Source: Candidatus Krumholzibacteriota bacterium
Lineage (GTDB): Bacteria > Krumholzibacteriota > Krumholzibacteriia > Krumholzibacteriales > Krumholzibacteriaceae
Assembly: GCA_016933255.1 (NCBI GenBank)
Contig: JAFGBF010000011.1
Coordinates: 1 to 35,534 of the forward strand
Length of the DNA: 35,534 nucleotides
Direction: 5' to 3'
The notes under the pieces were generated by a model. That model did not search any database, had not been told where the DNA came from, and was given only the letters and a program-made list of their open reading frames with translations. Position 1 is the stretch's first letter, and every line of letters begins with the position of its first letter. A program made the translations under genes and the position numbers. Positions 24,576 to 35,200 of the stretch are shown here, piece by piece.

Positions 24576-25391
24576 TTAAAATCTCCAGAAAAAGGAAAAA
24601 TGCGGTAGTACCGGGATATCGATATCTTCATCAAGTTTGATCCCGGGCCACAATATGCCTGCCTGTAACGCGAACGATCTTCCCACTCCGAGTCTGAAGC
24701 CTGTTCCTCCCCTCGGTTTTCCGTAGGATAGGTCATTTCCCAGTTCGAGCATAAACTTCAGAGAATCAAACAGGTCCAGATCAGCTCCAAACAGTATGGA
24801 TCTGTGAGTCGCCGACTCATTAAAATAGACTTCTATCCCCATCGGCTCTCCATCTGAACCCATCTCGACCGGTTCATCTGTACTCAGGTTGCCTTCAAGC
24901 CGTCTGAATTGAAACCCCGCATGCAAACGCAGGCGGTCGTTCACTTTTTTACTGGCGGAGATGAACCAGGTCAGGATATCGAGGCCCGAGCTGACTGACA
25001 TATCCTCATCAGTGAAAGCTTCCTTGAGCACAAAATCCACAACATACTCCGAAGAGACAAGATTATAATACCCTATACCGGCTGAAAGGGCGGGGAAAAC
25101 CCCTTCATCAGGCAACAGGGCCACCTTGACCTGTCCATTGACAAGAGTAAGCAGATCCATAAGGATATTAGTAGAAAACTGTACTCTGTCAAATGATCCG
25201 ATACCAGAGTCGTTCAGCCCGATCATTACATTCTGCTGATTTCCCAGAACGTATCCTGTTTCAAGATTCATCAATTTCACAGGGTACAGCGAATGCGGGG
25301 GCTGATCCGCTTCAGCCGGGGCTGCGGGAATGCAGGACTGCAGACAGACCAACAGCACGACAAGGCCCTTACCGTTTTGATAGATCCTCAT
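24576..25391 (-). CDS. Predicted outer-membrane beta-barrel protein
   Basis: A 271-residue protein with a Sec signal peptide (MRIYQNGKGLVVLLVCLQSC, cleavage near APAEA-DQ) and a strand-rich mature region. Alternating hydrophobic strands with glycines include LSAGIGYYNLVSSEYVVDFV, LRLHAGFQFRRL and GTGFRLGVGRSFALQAGI. The chain ends in FSFFWRF: the C-terminal Phe is the classic BAM signal of Gram-negative barrels. Eight to ten strands would fit the length. I start at 25391 because the signal peptide begins there; an ATG at 25490 has AGGAG upstream but would bury the signal peptide behind 33 polar residues. It is the first gene of the envelope cluster. No family name is recognised. Confidence 0.72.
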   Translation of the reverse strand: MRIYQNGKGLVVLLVCLQSCIPAAPAEADQPPHSLYPVKLMNLETGYVLGNQQNVMIGLNDSGIGSFDRVQFSTNILMDLLTLVNGQVKVALLPDEGVFPALSAGIGYYNLVSSEYVVDFVLKEAFTDEDMSVSSGLDILTWFISASKKVNDRLRLHAGFQFRRLEGNLSTDEPVEMGSDGEPMGIEVYFNESATHRSILFGADLDLFDSLKFMLELGNDLSYGKPRGGTGFRLGVGRSFALQAGILWPGIKLDEDIDIPVLPHFSFFWRF

Positions 25392-25902
25392 ACTCACACC
25401 AATGACCTGATTCATTTTTTCGATTATTGGACTGCGGTGATTGTATTCAAACCGGGTGTTGATATCAAGACAAAAAAATGCCGCCTGCATTCAACCACAG
25501 CTCCTAAGAAGTGGAAAGCGATCCTAAGGGACTCTCACCGGAGCGTTGAAGGTCGAACCTGAAAGATCAGGCAGAAGACTTTTCCATATTAAGCGGCTCA
25601 TCTCCTAGGGGAAGAGATGGGGTTTCGGGTAGGTTGGAAAAACCTTCCATTAACCAGGCGGCAAAACCTTTATTACGATTTTTTTTGACTTCTACTGCGT
25701 ATTCACACCTCCAGAAGCCTCAGCATATTTTACCCCGCTGAAAAGGGTCGGTTCCTGTGTTCGTATTCTATGATTTCTTCAATAAAACTGGCAGCCCCGC
25801 CTGAAAATCACTCCAGACGTATTTAGGATATACTATATGCAGGTGCCATACAATAGATAATGGTCCTCATTTTTACAGGTGAGTCCAATAACAGTCTGAA
25901 TA
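25392..25902. other. Long non-coding region rich in inverted repeats
   Basis: About 510 bases lie between the response-regulator stop and the envelope operon, with no plausible gene. The segment 25511-25656 is dense in inverted repeats. An outer stem TGGAAA/TTTCCA (25512-25517 with 25581-25586) encloses a short stem CTC/GAG (25532-25543) and a hairpin CCTGA-AAGA-TCAGG (25558-25571), the layout of a three-way junction. Two further hairpins follow: CATCTC/GAGATG (25599-25619) and GGTTGGAA/TTCC-att-AACC (25632-25655). On the minus strand this would be a 5' leader of the envelope operon. It does not match any riboswitch consensus I can recall. The remaining part toward 25902 shows nothing I can name. 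Confidence 0.4.
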
Positions 25903-26556
25903 CTAAAAACGGTCCACTAGGCCTATCTTTACCGCGTACATGACCAATCCGGCAGTCTCGTGGATATTGAGTTTATTCATGATATTCGCTCTGTGATTTT
26001 CAACCGTTTTCTTGCTGATAAAAAGTTCTTCGCCGATCTTCTGGCTGGTCAACCCCTCAGCGATATACTGCAGTATCTCTTTTTCTCTGTTTGTAAGGCG
26101 GCTGAATTCATCAGCTTTTTTCCCCGATTTTTTAAGCTTTTTGTAATTCAGCAGGACATCTTCAGGAAAATTGGAACTGATAAAGATATTTCCTCCTATA
26201 ACAGTTTTTATCGCCTCAAAAAGGTCTTCGGATGCCTTGTCTTTGACGATATATCCGTCAGCTCCCGCATCCAGCGATTCATAGACATAGAGTTCGTTCG
26301 AATGGATCGTAAGCATGATCACCTTGATCGCCGGGTGCATCTTTTTGATCATTCGGGTAGTCTCGATCCCTCTGAGCTTAGGAAGGCCGATATCCATTAT
26401 TATCAGATCCGGATCAGTCTTATCCACAATGGAAACAGCTTCACGCCCATTATCAGCTTCTCCGACGATTTCGTGTCCTTCACTTTCCAGGATCTTTCTG
26501 AATCCTTCCCTGACGATCCTGTGATCATCAACGAGCACGATTTTAATCTGTCTCAT
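25903..26556 (-). CDS. NarL/FixJ-type response regulator
   Basis: A 217-residue two-domain regulator. The receiver domain (1-120) has Asp10-Asp11, phosphoacceptor Asp55 in LIIMDIGLPKLRG, Thr83 in VIMLTIHS and Lys105 in YIVKDK. The C-terminal LuxR/GerE helix-turn-helix (about 150-215) shows LTNREKEILQYIAEGLTSQK and SKKTVENHRANIM. It binds DNA as a dimer when phosphorylated. Its start lies 14 bases inside the end of the upstream kinase gene, behind GGAAGGAG, so it is almost certainly that kinase's partner. The envelope operon downstream on the same strand is a possible target because of proximity, but nothing in the sequence proves it. Confidence 0.95.
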   Translation of the reverse strand: MRQIKIVLVDDHRIVREGFRKILESEGHEIVGEADNGREAVSIVDKTDPDLIIMDIGLPKLRGIETTRMIKKMHPAIKVIMLTIHSNELYVYESLDAGADGYIVKDKASEDLFEAIKTVIGGNIFISSNFPEDVLLNYKKLKKSGKKADEFSRLTNREKEILQYIAEGLTSQKIGEELFISKKTVENHRANIMNKLNIHETAGLVMYAVKIGLVDRF

Positions 26557-28693
26557 CTTTTACTCCTTCCAGCGGGAATATGACTCTTATGCGCGTTCCT
26601 TCTCCGGGAACGGAATGAATAATGAATTTTCCATTAAGGCTGTTTACTCTTTCTCTCATTCCAATGATTCCCAATCCCTTTCTTCCCTCTTCACCTTCGA
26701 GATCAAAGCCTTTTCCGTCATCCGCCAGGCTCATAATAACATCGGGATATCCTTTTGTCAGCTTTAATGAGATGTTCTTTGCTCCTGAATGACGCACCAC
26801 ATTTGTAAGAGATTCCTGGGCAACACGATACAATGCAAGTGATAACTGGGGGTCGATCCTGCCATCCCATCCCGCCGTTTCAAAGGAGACGTTTATCCCT
26901 GCGTTTTTTATAAAGTTATCAAGATACCACCCGATCGTGGGAATCAGCCCGAGGTCATCAAGCATAGCGGGATGCAGGGAATATGAGATCTGCCTTATCG
27001 TATCGGTCAATCCGTGGATCTGTGCCCGGATATGTCTGACTCTTTCGAGAGTCTCTGGATCATCAGCATCGAGTTTTTTCTCAAGCATCGAGAATTCACC
27101 CTCGACGACGATCATCGACTGGCCGATCTCGTCATGAAGGTCCAGGGCGATATGGCTTCTTTCATCTTCAATAGACTCGATAAGTTTTCCGGCAAGCTTT
27201 CTCAGGTCAGCTTCATATTTATTCTTTGCAGAAAGAAGATCGCATCTCTCAAGTTCGATTCCGAGCTGGATCCGGACGACATCGAAGAACTCCCTCATAT
27301 CGGCAGACAATTCCACATCGGCGTCGAGACATATAACGATGATGACTTTAAAGAGATTTCCCGCAAAGATCGGGAGTGACAGCGTCTTGGATACTCCAGC
27401 CAGTTTTCGGAACTCAAGGACCCCAGGATCTGCTTCCGGAAATTCATCCTCTGCTATAAACAGCCTTTTCCCTTTCATAATGCTGGATACCATCCGTATA
27501 TCGAGCGGCATTTTACGCACCGGTTCTATTACTTCACTTTCTATTCCCCTCAAGACCCTGCATTCCAGCGAACTGGAATCTTCTGACGGAAAGTAGACCC
27601 CACCTTTTTCGAGACCGCTTTCTTCCAGCAGTATGTCTATCACTTTCCCCATGGTATCCACATTGCACGTGGAATCCTCAAATATCCTATGAATGTCGTT
27701 AAGGACCCTTAACTCCCTGTTTTTGTGGGCGAGCTCTACTTCCGCCTGTTTCCTGTCAGTAATATCTTTTGCGGCACTTATAAACGACACGCCCCCCTCT
27801 CCATCTTTTCCCAGCGACAGGCCATAGACCTGAAGCCATCTTTCCTGCCCTCCCCTTGTCATAACCCTGAATTCACTAAAAACATGAGGCTCTCTGGAAT
27901 ATGATTCGATGTGCCTGAATACTTCCCTGATATCTTCCGGATGAGCCGCGTCGATAAGCATCTTTGCCTCGGGAGACTCTTCGATCGGGTATCCCAGGAT
28001 ATCCTCAAAACTGCCTTTGCTCCACTTTAATATCATCTTACCGTCAGGGTATACGCTTCCGCCGAAAGTAAAATCGGAAGTCAACCCGGCGACAAAGCGG
28101 TTTCTTTCCTCGGATTCCCTTAAGGCTTCCTCTGCTTCTCTCCTCTCGGACATCTCCCTCTTCAATTCCATATTAGTCATCTCGATCTGCAGTGTGCGTT
28201 TGTTTACAATATCCTCAAGATGCTCGCGATACCGCTTAAGTTCCTCCTCCGCTTTCCTGCTTTCTGTCACATCGTGGGTGTGTACCATAACAAGATCGGG
28301 AACACAGAAGACATAAGTGACGATCATGTCCAATTCCGAACTCATCTCTTCTGCGTTGACATGGATCTCCCTTTGGAATTTCTTCTTTTCCCTGAGGCAA
28401 CGCTTCAGATCGTCTATTATCGAAGTGTCATCTTTGTGGAATATACTTGCCTTTGTACCGAGATGATGTTTGATGTACCCTCGTGTCAGATCATTTCCCG
28501 CGTTATTGTAATCGATCAGCACCAGGTCGTCCCCGTCTTCTTTCCAGATAAACGCAGGGACAGGCATATTCATGAACTGTGTTCTCGCTGCTTCTTTACT
28601 TTTTTTTAGCGATTCTTCTACAGCGATCCTGTCCTTGATCTCTTTCTCAAGCTGCGCGTTCAGTTTTTCCAGCTTTTCTATATAATCACTCAT
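26543..28693 (-). CDS. PAS-PAS-GAF sensor kinase of the HisKA_3 (NarX/DegS) class
   Basis: A 716-residue soluble histidine kinase. Order: an N-terminal coiled coil (about 1-38), a PAS-like domain (about 40-148), a second long coiled coil (about 148-198), PAS (about 198-318, ending in AAKDITDRKQAE), GAF (about 335-490), the HisKA_3 dimerisation domain with phosphoacceptor His520 in LDLHDEIGQSM, and a HATPase domain (about 610-715) with ADDGKGFD and GLGIIGMRERV. There are no membrane segments, so the signal is cytoplasmic. I start at the ATG at 28693; a GTG two codons upstream (28699), with GGAAG before it, is equally possible. The kinase and its NarL-type regulator overlap by 14 bases. Confidence 0.94.
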   Translation of the reverse strand: MSDYIEKLEKLNAQLEKEIKDRIAVEESLKKSKEAARTQFMNMPVPAFIWKEDGDDLVLIDYNNAGNDLTRGYIKHHLGTKASIFHKDDTSIIDDLKRCLREKKKFQREIHVNAEEMSSELDMIVTYVFCVPDLVMVHTHDVTESRKAEEELKRYREHLEDIVNKRTLQIEMTNMELKREMSERREAEEALRESEERNRFVAGLTSDFTFGGSVYPDGKMILKWSKGSFEDILGYPIEESPEAKMLIDAAHPEDIREVFRHIESYSREPHVFSEFRVMTRGGQERWLQVYGLSLGKDGEGGVSFISAAKDITDRKQAEVELAHKNRELRVLNDIHRIFEDSTCNVDTMGKVIDILLEESGLEKGGVYFPSEDSSSLECRVLRGIESEVIEPVRKMPLDIRMVSSIMKGKRLFIAEDEFPEADPGVLEFRKLAGVSKTLSLPIFAGNLFKVIIVICLDADVELSADMREFFDVVRIQLGIELERCDLLSAKNKYEADLRKLAGKLIESIEDERSHIALDLHDEIGQSMIVVEGEFSMLEKKLDADDPETLERVRHIRAQIHGLTDTIRQISYSLHPAMLDDLGLIPTIGWYLDNFIKNAGINVSFETAGWDGRIDPQLSLALYRVAQESLTNVVRHSGAKNISLKLTKGYPDVIMSLADDGKGFDLEGEEGRKGLGIIGMRERVNSLNGKFIIHSVPGEGTRIRVIFPLEGVKDETD

Positions 28694-28840
28694 TTTCACT
28701 ATCCCGACTTCCAGCAGGCCGGCAGATCCCGATCGTGTAATCGATCATATCATCACAAGGGACTTTCTTCCAACTCCAGAATTTTCAGCGGCTGGAAGCG
28801 ATCGGGCCGTCGGAGTGGAATTACGACGCTGCTTCCCGGA

Positions 28841-31800
28841 TCACAGATCGACAGACTCTCCATATGCGCGCGCTGATGACTGCAGAATATTCTCCGCATC
28901 CATCAGAAGCCGTCCCGTGATCTCGAGTCTTCTGAATTCTCCCGGCACTGCAAAATAAAATATAACTCCGCCTGAAAGATCCATTCCGGCCTTTTTTGCC
29001 GCCAGGGCATATACGCTTCCCTGGACAGAATATCTTTCAAACCGCTTATCGACGAGATCGGCGCCGATATCGTCAGTCTTGTAATCGACTATCGTCCACT
29101 TTTCGTTTTTTCGGAATAGGAGATCGATCCTTCCGTCGACAAAATCTGTTATTCCGGAGGAAAGGTCACCTGCAAATTTGCCTTCACGGCAGAAAGAAAA
29201 GGTGAAAGGCACTTCTCTCAGGACCGTGTCAGCCTCCCGTGCGGATTGCATGAGATCCGAGGAGATCGCCTTGTCGGCAAGATCCGCCAACCTGCACGCG
29301 GAATCTCTTATTCCGAACGAAGATGCGACCCTTTCCGACAACATCCCGATATCAGTCTCCCCGGAAAGACCGGCCAGTTCCATTATCCTGTGAAAAGCAG
29401 ATCCAAAAGCAAGAGGATCTTCCGCTCTATCCTCACCTGATGACCGATCAGCAGCGACGGCGAAAGCGTGATCGACCAGGCCGGAAGGAGTGATATATAC
29501 GCGCGTACCCGCTCCGCTGGCAATGGCGGAGTCTTTTCTCACGGACCACTCAGCTTTCAGATCCGATCTGGATCGCCTGCGCTTCTTTCCAGCATCTTTC
29601 GGCCCAGCCGATACAGAGCTTGAGGATCTGACCGGCGGTATCTCGGACCCCATCAACTTTTGCACCTCGAAAAATGCAGTATCAGGAAGTCCCTCTATGT
29701 CGCCGTCTTCTCCGTTTTCCATATATTTCTCGATGATACTGTAGTAGGAATTATTACCTGGAGTCTTTGGAAGGACAAGGATATCCCTGGCTCTCGTCGC
29801 CGCAACGTAAAGAAGCCTCGCTGATTGAGCGTCCTCTTTCAATCTGTCTATTTCCTGAAGACGAGCAAAATCGCTCGTCTCCCATCCATCACTGAACCTG
29901 ATAGAAAGATATCTTCCTCCACTTACAAGCTGGGACACCGATCTGTTCTTCGCCTGGACAAGGTTCACAATGATGACCACAGGAAACTGCAGGCCTTTCG
30001 ATTTATGTATTGTGATCAATTTGACCGCATCTTCATTTTCATCTATTGATGGAGACTCGCCTTCTGCGGCGCCGGTCTTTCCCTGGTCTTTGAACCATCT
30101 CGCAAAAGACCTGAAGGAATGGCCTTTTTCTCCGAATGAACGGGCAATTTGAACGGCTTTTTTAATATTAATGACCCGCTGTTCGCCATGAGTCCTTAAC
30201 ATCGAAAGTTCAAGATACCTGGTTCCGTTCAATAGATCACAGAAGATCCCGGCTGGTCCCCGTTCATTCCTCTGCTCATGAAGCTTTCGCAACAGCTCGA
30301 ACGCTGCAGAAAGATCTTCGAATCGAGGGCCGCTGGGAAGCGACGGATCAAGGTAATCGAACTTGCCTCCTCCTCTTTTATACAAAAACAGCTCTTCATC
30401 GCTGAACCCGAAGATTGCAGAGCGCAGGACAGTGACCAGGGCAAGTGTATCGAAGGGATCCTCAACAGCCCAGACTGCAGCTGCCAGATCCCTTATTTCC
30501 TGCCTGGTATAGTAAAGTATTCCACCTTCGACCAGATACGGGATACCTGCGTCGCGAAGCGGGTCCTCGTAATAGCTGATTCCGGTCATAGCCCCGTACA
30601 AAAGCGCGATATCCCCATACCTGACCTTTCTCTTCGACCCATCCGCAGGATCTGTGATCATCCTGCCGCTGTCGACAAGCATCCTTATGAACCTCGCGAC
30701 CGTCTCTCCTTCTATCTCTCTTATCTGATCTTTTTTTCCGCCGGCTGATTCGAGTTCAAGAGAGATCACCGGATCTTCCGTTTCATCTCTGACCGCTTCT
30801 ATAGGTTCATATTCAGGCTGATAGAGGCCTTCCGACGGAGGCTTGATAATATTGGAGAAAACCTGGTTCACCCAACGTACTATCCCCGGCACTGACCTGA
30901 AATTCTGGCAGATGTTAAGACGCGCGCCTCTGGATGGAAGACTCCGTTTTATCTTTTCATATATTTCAACATCAGCCTTTCTGAACCGGTAGATACTTTG
31001 CTTCGGGTCTCCCACGATGAATAATTTCCCGTCCTGAAGCTCAAGACCGCCTGGACTCTTTCCCTCTGACGCTAAAAGGATGATTATCTCTGCCTGAAGG
31101 GGATCGGTATCCTGGAATTCATCGACCAGGATATATCGATATCTTTCTCTCAACGATTCGCGGGCTGCATTGTCATCCAGCAGTTTACGCGTATATATCA
31201 GAAGATCGTCGAAATCCAGCAAGCTTTCTTTCTGTTTCCGGGCGTCGGCAAAATCGACAAACTCGCCAAGCCAGTCTTCAAGACTGTCCCTGACTCGATC
31301 GAGATATGACTTTCTGGCCTCGGACTGCATATCGGCAAGATCACGAAAAATTTCTTTCAGCCTGCCGCATGATTCGCGGGTATCCCAGTTCCTGGCGGAC
31401 CCGGCATTCTTCCTGGGCATCTTGATATAGAGAAGATATTCTTCCAGCTGACGGCCGGAAAGCCCCCCGGTTGGCGCCAGATCTTTGAGAAATCTTTTAA
31501 CTTCCACTGCCCCTTTGTCCTCTGGATCATTGCAATGCATCCGGACAAGTTCTTCGAGTTCCGCGGAACTTTTTCCGACATAATCGGCAAACTGCTCCGA
31601 TATCTCGCCGGTGACGCCACCGGAACGGCATCCTTTCTCTCCCCCGCTTTCATCCCCGAACATCCCCGAGAGCACCCTATCTCCGCGCGACGAATATAGA
31701 AAAAACGCCAAGTCATGTAATTTCGATATCTCTCCCCCGGCAAACACCCAGCTGCGGATCAGCAGATCTCTCGATGAAGCGGTCTGGATAAGAAATTCAT

Positions 31801-32254
31801 CCCAGCAGTCTTCAAGAAAAAGCCTTTTCTCGATCTCATCGATCTGTATGAAATCGGGATCGACACCAGACTCGACAGGATATTCTCTCAGCACAGAAGA
31901 GGCAAACGCGTGTATAGTTGAAACGGGGGCGCTTTCCAGGTTCTCCTTTGCCGCCCTGAGCCTGGATATTTCCAGAGACCCTGTTTCCTCCGAGCGGATC
32001 AGTTTATCGATCTCTTCCCTCAGGCGAAGATTCATCTCGCCGGCCGCTTTTTCAGTAAATGTAATCGCGACGATCTGGCTGCAGGATGCTCTTCCGGTTT
32101 TTATAAGTGAGATATACCGGTCCACAAGTATCGTCGTCTTCCCTGTGCCGGCCCCAGCCTCCATGCACAGAGTAGAGTCAAGATCGGTAACAGCTCTTAC
32201 TCTCACCTCCTGATCCACCGGAATCGGCCTGCCCTCAGGCATCTTCATCGACAT
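28841..32254 (-). CDS. addA: AddA-like UvrD-family helicase with C-terminal nuclease
   Basis: A 1137-residue superfamily 1A helicase-nuclease. Motifs in order: Walker A AGAGTGKTT; Ia AITFTEKAAGEM; II ILVDEFQDTDP; III FIVGDPKQSIYRF; IV NICQNFRS; V TIHKSKGLQFPVV; VI LLYVAATRARD. The C-terminal third is a RecB-type PD-(D/E)xK nuclease: GSAFHRIMELAG, IVDYKTDDIG and RYSVQGSVYALAA. In AddAB it unwinds and resects double-strand breaks before RecA loading. It lies directly after the addB-like gene, overlapping its end by 20 bases, which strongly supports AddA over PcrA or UvrD. The start follows GAGAGGACGGG. Length is close to Bacillus AddA (about 1230). Confidence 0.93.
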   Translation of the reverse strand: MSMKMPEGRPIPVDQEVRVRAVTDLDSTLCMEAGAGTGKTTILVDRYISLIKTGRASCSQIVAITFTEKAAGEMNLRLREEIDKLIRSEETGSLEISRLRAAKENLESAPVSTIHAFASSVLREYPVESGVDPDFIQIDEIEKRLFLEDCWDEFLIQTASSRDLLIRSWVFAGGEISKLHDLAFFLYSSRGDRVLSGMFGDESGGEKGCRSGGVTGEISEQFADYVGKSSAELEELVRMHCNDPEDKGAVEVKRFLKDLAPTGGLSGRQLEEYLLYIKMPRKNAGSARNWDTRESCGRLKEIFRDLADMQSEARKSYLDRVRDSLEDWLGEFVDFADARKQKESLLDFDDLLIYTRKLLDDNAARESLRERYRYILVDEFQDTDPLQAEIIILLASEGKSPGGLELQDGKLFIVGDPKQSIYRFRKADVEIYEKIKRSLPSRGARLNICQNFRSVPGIVRWVNQVFSNIIKPPSEGLYQPEYEPIEAVRDETEDPVISLELESAGGKKDQIREIEGETVARFIRMLVDSGRMITDPADGSKRKVRYGDIALLYGAMTGISYYEDPLRDAGIPYLVEGGILYYTRQEIRDLAAAVWAVEDPFDTLALVTVLRSAIFGFSDEELFLYKRGGGKFDYLDPSLPSGPRFEDLSAAFELLRKLHEQRNERGPAGIFCDLLNGTRYLELSMLRTHGEQRVINIKKAVQIARSFGEKGHSFRSFARWFKDQGKTGAAEGESPSIDENEDAVKLITIHKSKGLQFPVVIIVNLVQAKNRSVSQLVSGGRYLSIRFSDGWETSDFARLQEIDRLKEDAQSARLLYVAATRARDILVLPKTPGNNSYYSIIEKYMENGEDGDIEGLPDTAFFEVQKLMGSEIPPVRSSSSVSAGPKDAGKKRRRSRSDLKAEWSVRKDSAIASGAGTRVYITPSGLVDHAFAVAADRSSGEDRAEDPLAFGSAFHRIMELAGLSGETDIGMLSERVASSFGIRDSACRLADLADKAISSDLMQSAREADTVLREVPFTFSFCREGKFAGDLSSGITDFVDGRIDLLFRKNEKWTIVDYKTDDIGADLVDKRFERYSVQGSVYALAAKKAGMDLSGGVIFYFAVPGEFRRLEITGRLLMDAENILQSSARAYGESVDL

Positions 32255-35200
32255 CCCGTCCTCTCAGTGCCAGAAAATCTTTCCACAGCTGATTATTTTT
32301 GCTTTTGCGGCTGAAAAGGGTCTCTCTTGCTGAAGGACATGCTTCCTTCATCTCGCAATACCTGCACACCTTCCTGTCAGGATAAATAAAGAAATACCCC
32401 TTCTCTATCCCGGAGATAATCAGATCGAGAGCGTCTGACAGTACATCTCTATTTTCTTTCCAGTTAATTCCGCTAAAAGTTACTGAAGCCCTGCCTTCCG
32501 GGGTTATCTGCTGGTACAGGGCAGTCCCGGATTCAACCGTCATCCCAAGCAGCTCCGCGGCTCCTAGCAGATAAACCGGAAGCTGCAGAAAGGTCCCTCC
32601 AGCGATATCATCATCTTTTCCTTTTAATCCGCCAGTCTTGTAATCTACGACCCTGAACCTGTCATTACCTCCCCTGTCTATGCGGTCTATCCTTCCATGA
32701 AAGAATATCTCACGCAGCTTCGTCCTGAACGATACGGGACTGCCGTAATTTTCGCCGAAATATTCTTCGAATCTCTCCGGCTTCATATCGTCCTCATTTT
32801 CCATCTCTCCTTCGACATATCTGATTACAGCTTTTCTTGCCCACTCTTTTTCCATTTCCCAGAATGCCGCGAGGCCGACCGGCTGCTCCTCCTGGTATCG
32901 GTTAAGTATCTTTTCGATAGTCAGGGAAGCAGACTTCAAGATCTGTTTTCTACTTGCCCTTGAAAGCGGAATATACCCTTCCTCTCCGAGTCTTCTGAAG
33001 AGATCTTCAAGGAGCGAATGCACAAGCCTGCCGCGCTCGGTCCTGTCGATCGTCAGTATACGCTCAGGTTCGGAGACAGACCGGACACCGAGCATATTTT
33101 CAAGAAAATACAGGTAGGGACATCTTGCCCAGCACTCAAGTGATGTGGCTGAAAACGACCAGTTTTTTTCTTCCAGGACCTTTTTCGATTCCGACAGCGC
33201 CTCTGAAGATCTGAAAACTGCGTCATATGGAGTCAGACGGTCTGCCTGCCAGCGCTCTGAGGAAAGTAAACGTCCTCTTGAGAAAAAACGGTTGGATATC
33301 GCCTCTATTCCCGCAGCGCGGTCAGAAGCGAGAAGGATCATATCGAATTCGTTTTCGCTTAACGGTTCTATTTCATCTATCGACCTTACAGTTCCGGGGA
33401 TCCTCATCTCCAGAAGAGATGAAGGATCGCTTCCCTCGGCGAACCGTTCTCTGAGAAAACGTACAAACGAAGACTCTATTTTATCTCTCCCTGTCCCTGA
33501 TTCGGTTCTCGGGCGGCTGCAGACAAGCTTATCCGAAGCAGAATCGCAGATCATGCTGAAAAGAAGGATCTGTTCATCTATCCTCTCGCTCTTTTTCGAA
33601 AATAATATTTCCCGTGGCGCGATCTCCTCAAGCATCGTCCTGTCGCTATCCTTTAGAAACGGATCCTGCCTGATCTTTCCCGGAATCGAACCCTCCGTAA
33701 GCGAAGGGATGAATATCACTTTGGCTCTCAATCCTCTCGCCTCTCCCGGCGAAAGGACAGGGATGCCTCTTTTTCTTTTATTCGATGATCGAAAAGCAGC
33801 AGAATCGATCGTATCGCGGAGAATGCTGAAAAAGAGTCCAGCCGGGACCTTTCCAGAGAGCCTGTCGAGCCCTGCAAGGCTTTCGAGGATCAAAGAAATT
33901 TTCAGCATATCCTCCGTATCCGGAAATATCCCGGAGATCAGAGAAGAAAAATGCCCGGCAAAATCTGACCATGTCGAAGAAAGAGAGTAATATCCTCTCG
34001 CTGTGACGATCTTTTCGATCAGTTCACCGACGACTTTTACGGCGGAAACTGCCTCTTCGCTTTCCATTCCCCTTTTCACCGCATTTGATATCTTTTCGAG
34101 AAGAATCCTGTTTTCATCAACCCACCCGCCTTCCCCGGTCATCCCTGCTTCAGCACTTTTTCTGATCCATACCGCTATCAGGTCGGTACCGCAGCCGATC
34201 CTGCCGGAAATATCGACAGGTGCGGATGAAAAAAACTCTACCAGATCGGTTCGCCGGATCCTGCCGTTTAAAAGCCCGATCAGACTCAATACTCCTCTGG
34301 CTATGGAAGATGAACCGGTATCATGACTGTCTTTGAGATAAAAGGGTATTTCTGCTTCATCGAAAATATCGGCAATAAGATTTTTATCGGTTCCAGGCAG
34401 CAGTATGATCTCCATTTCGTCGAATCGATAATCTCCACTCCCTGCGAAAGAGATGATCTTTCTCGCGATCTCCCTGTATTCTTCCTCATCATTCCTCATG
34501 CTGAGAAGCCCTGCGTCGATCGGCCCGGTTTTTGCGCAAGGAGTCTCTGCCGCGCGCTCGATCTCCAGCCCGGATCCGGAAGATCTGTCTATCAGCCTGC
34601 CGGCAAAACTATACTGTTCCTCATCACAAAACGGAACAAAGAGAAGGATCCGGCCTTGCCTTGCGATCGACGATATCAGATTCCACTGTTCCTGGTTGAA
34701 ATCATAGAACCCGTAGGCGACAGTGACTGTATCATATCCATTTCTGTCGACAATATCCGCCGCCTCTGAGAACCATGAATGCATATCGCCTCCGGCCTCT
34801 TCGATCCTTTCCCTGAATTTCGAATATACCGACAAAAGGTCCGCGACGCGCCTCGATCTGCGTTTCAGGCTCTGATCTTCCGAAAGTTCTGCGGCCAGCG
34901 ACCCCGAGATCCCCGATTCAGCCAGATCGGTAAAGGTCCTCGAAAGAGCCGAGGAAAATCCTCCTGTATCGGCAATGCTTCTAAAAGATTCCGGGATCAC
35001 CGATGACGAAATGATCCCTTCTATGATCACCTTCCAGGCAAAAGGAGGAAGGGAAACCAGCGATCCAGGACGGGATCTGTCTATTATCTTTTTTATGAGA
35101 TCGGGAAATGTGATGAAATCGATATTGAACAGGATCTGAGATTCCTCGGCAAGCCTTCTTTTCAGATATTCTCCCAGTTGATTTGAACCTGTAAGAATAT

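Noticed and set aside
24576..25391. Lipoprotein signal (LQSC) in the first envelope barrel
   Set aside because: Gln at the -2 position does not fit the lipobox, and a better signal-peptidase I site (AEA) follows.
25511..25590. Glycine riboswitch on the plus strand
   Set aside because: Only partial similarity (TTGAAGG, ATCAGGCAGAAGAC); the 5' GGAGAG motif and proper P2/P3 stems are missing, and no plus-strand gene follows.
28767..28798. Hairpin CTTCCA...TGGAAG between addA and the kinase gene as an addA terminator
   Set aside because: Six-base arms with a 20-base loop and no T-run on the minus strand; too weak to call.
33145..33990. 281-codon plus-strand open frame opposite addB
   Set aside because: Antisense to the well-supported AddB gene, serine-rich low-complexity translation, no family motif; a shadow of the real frame.
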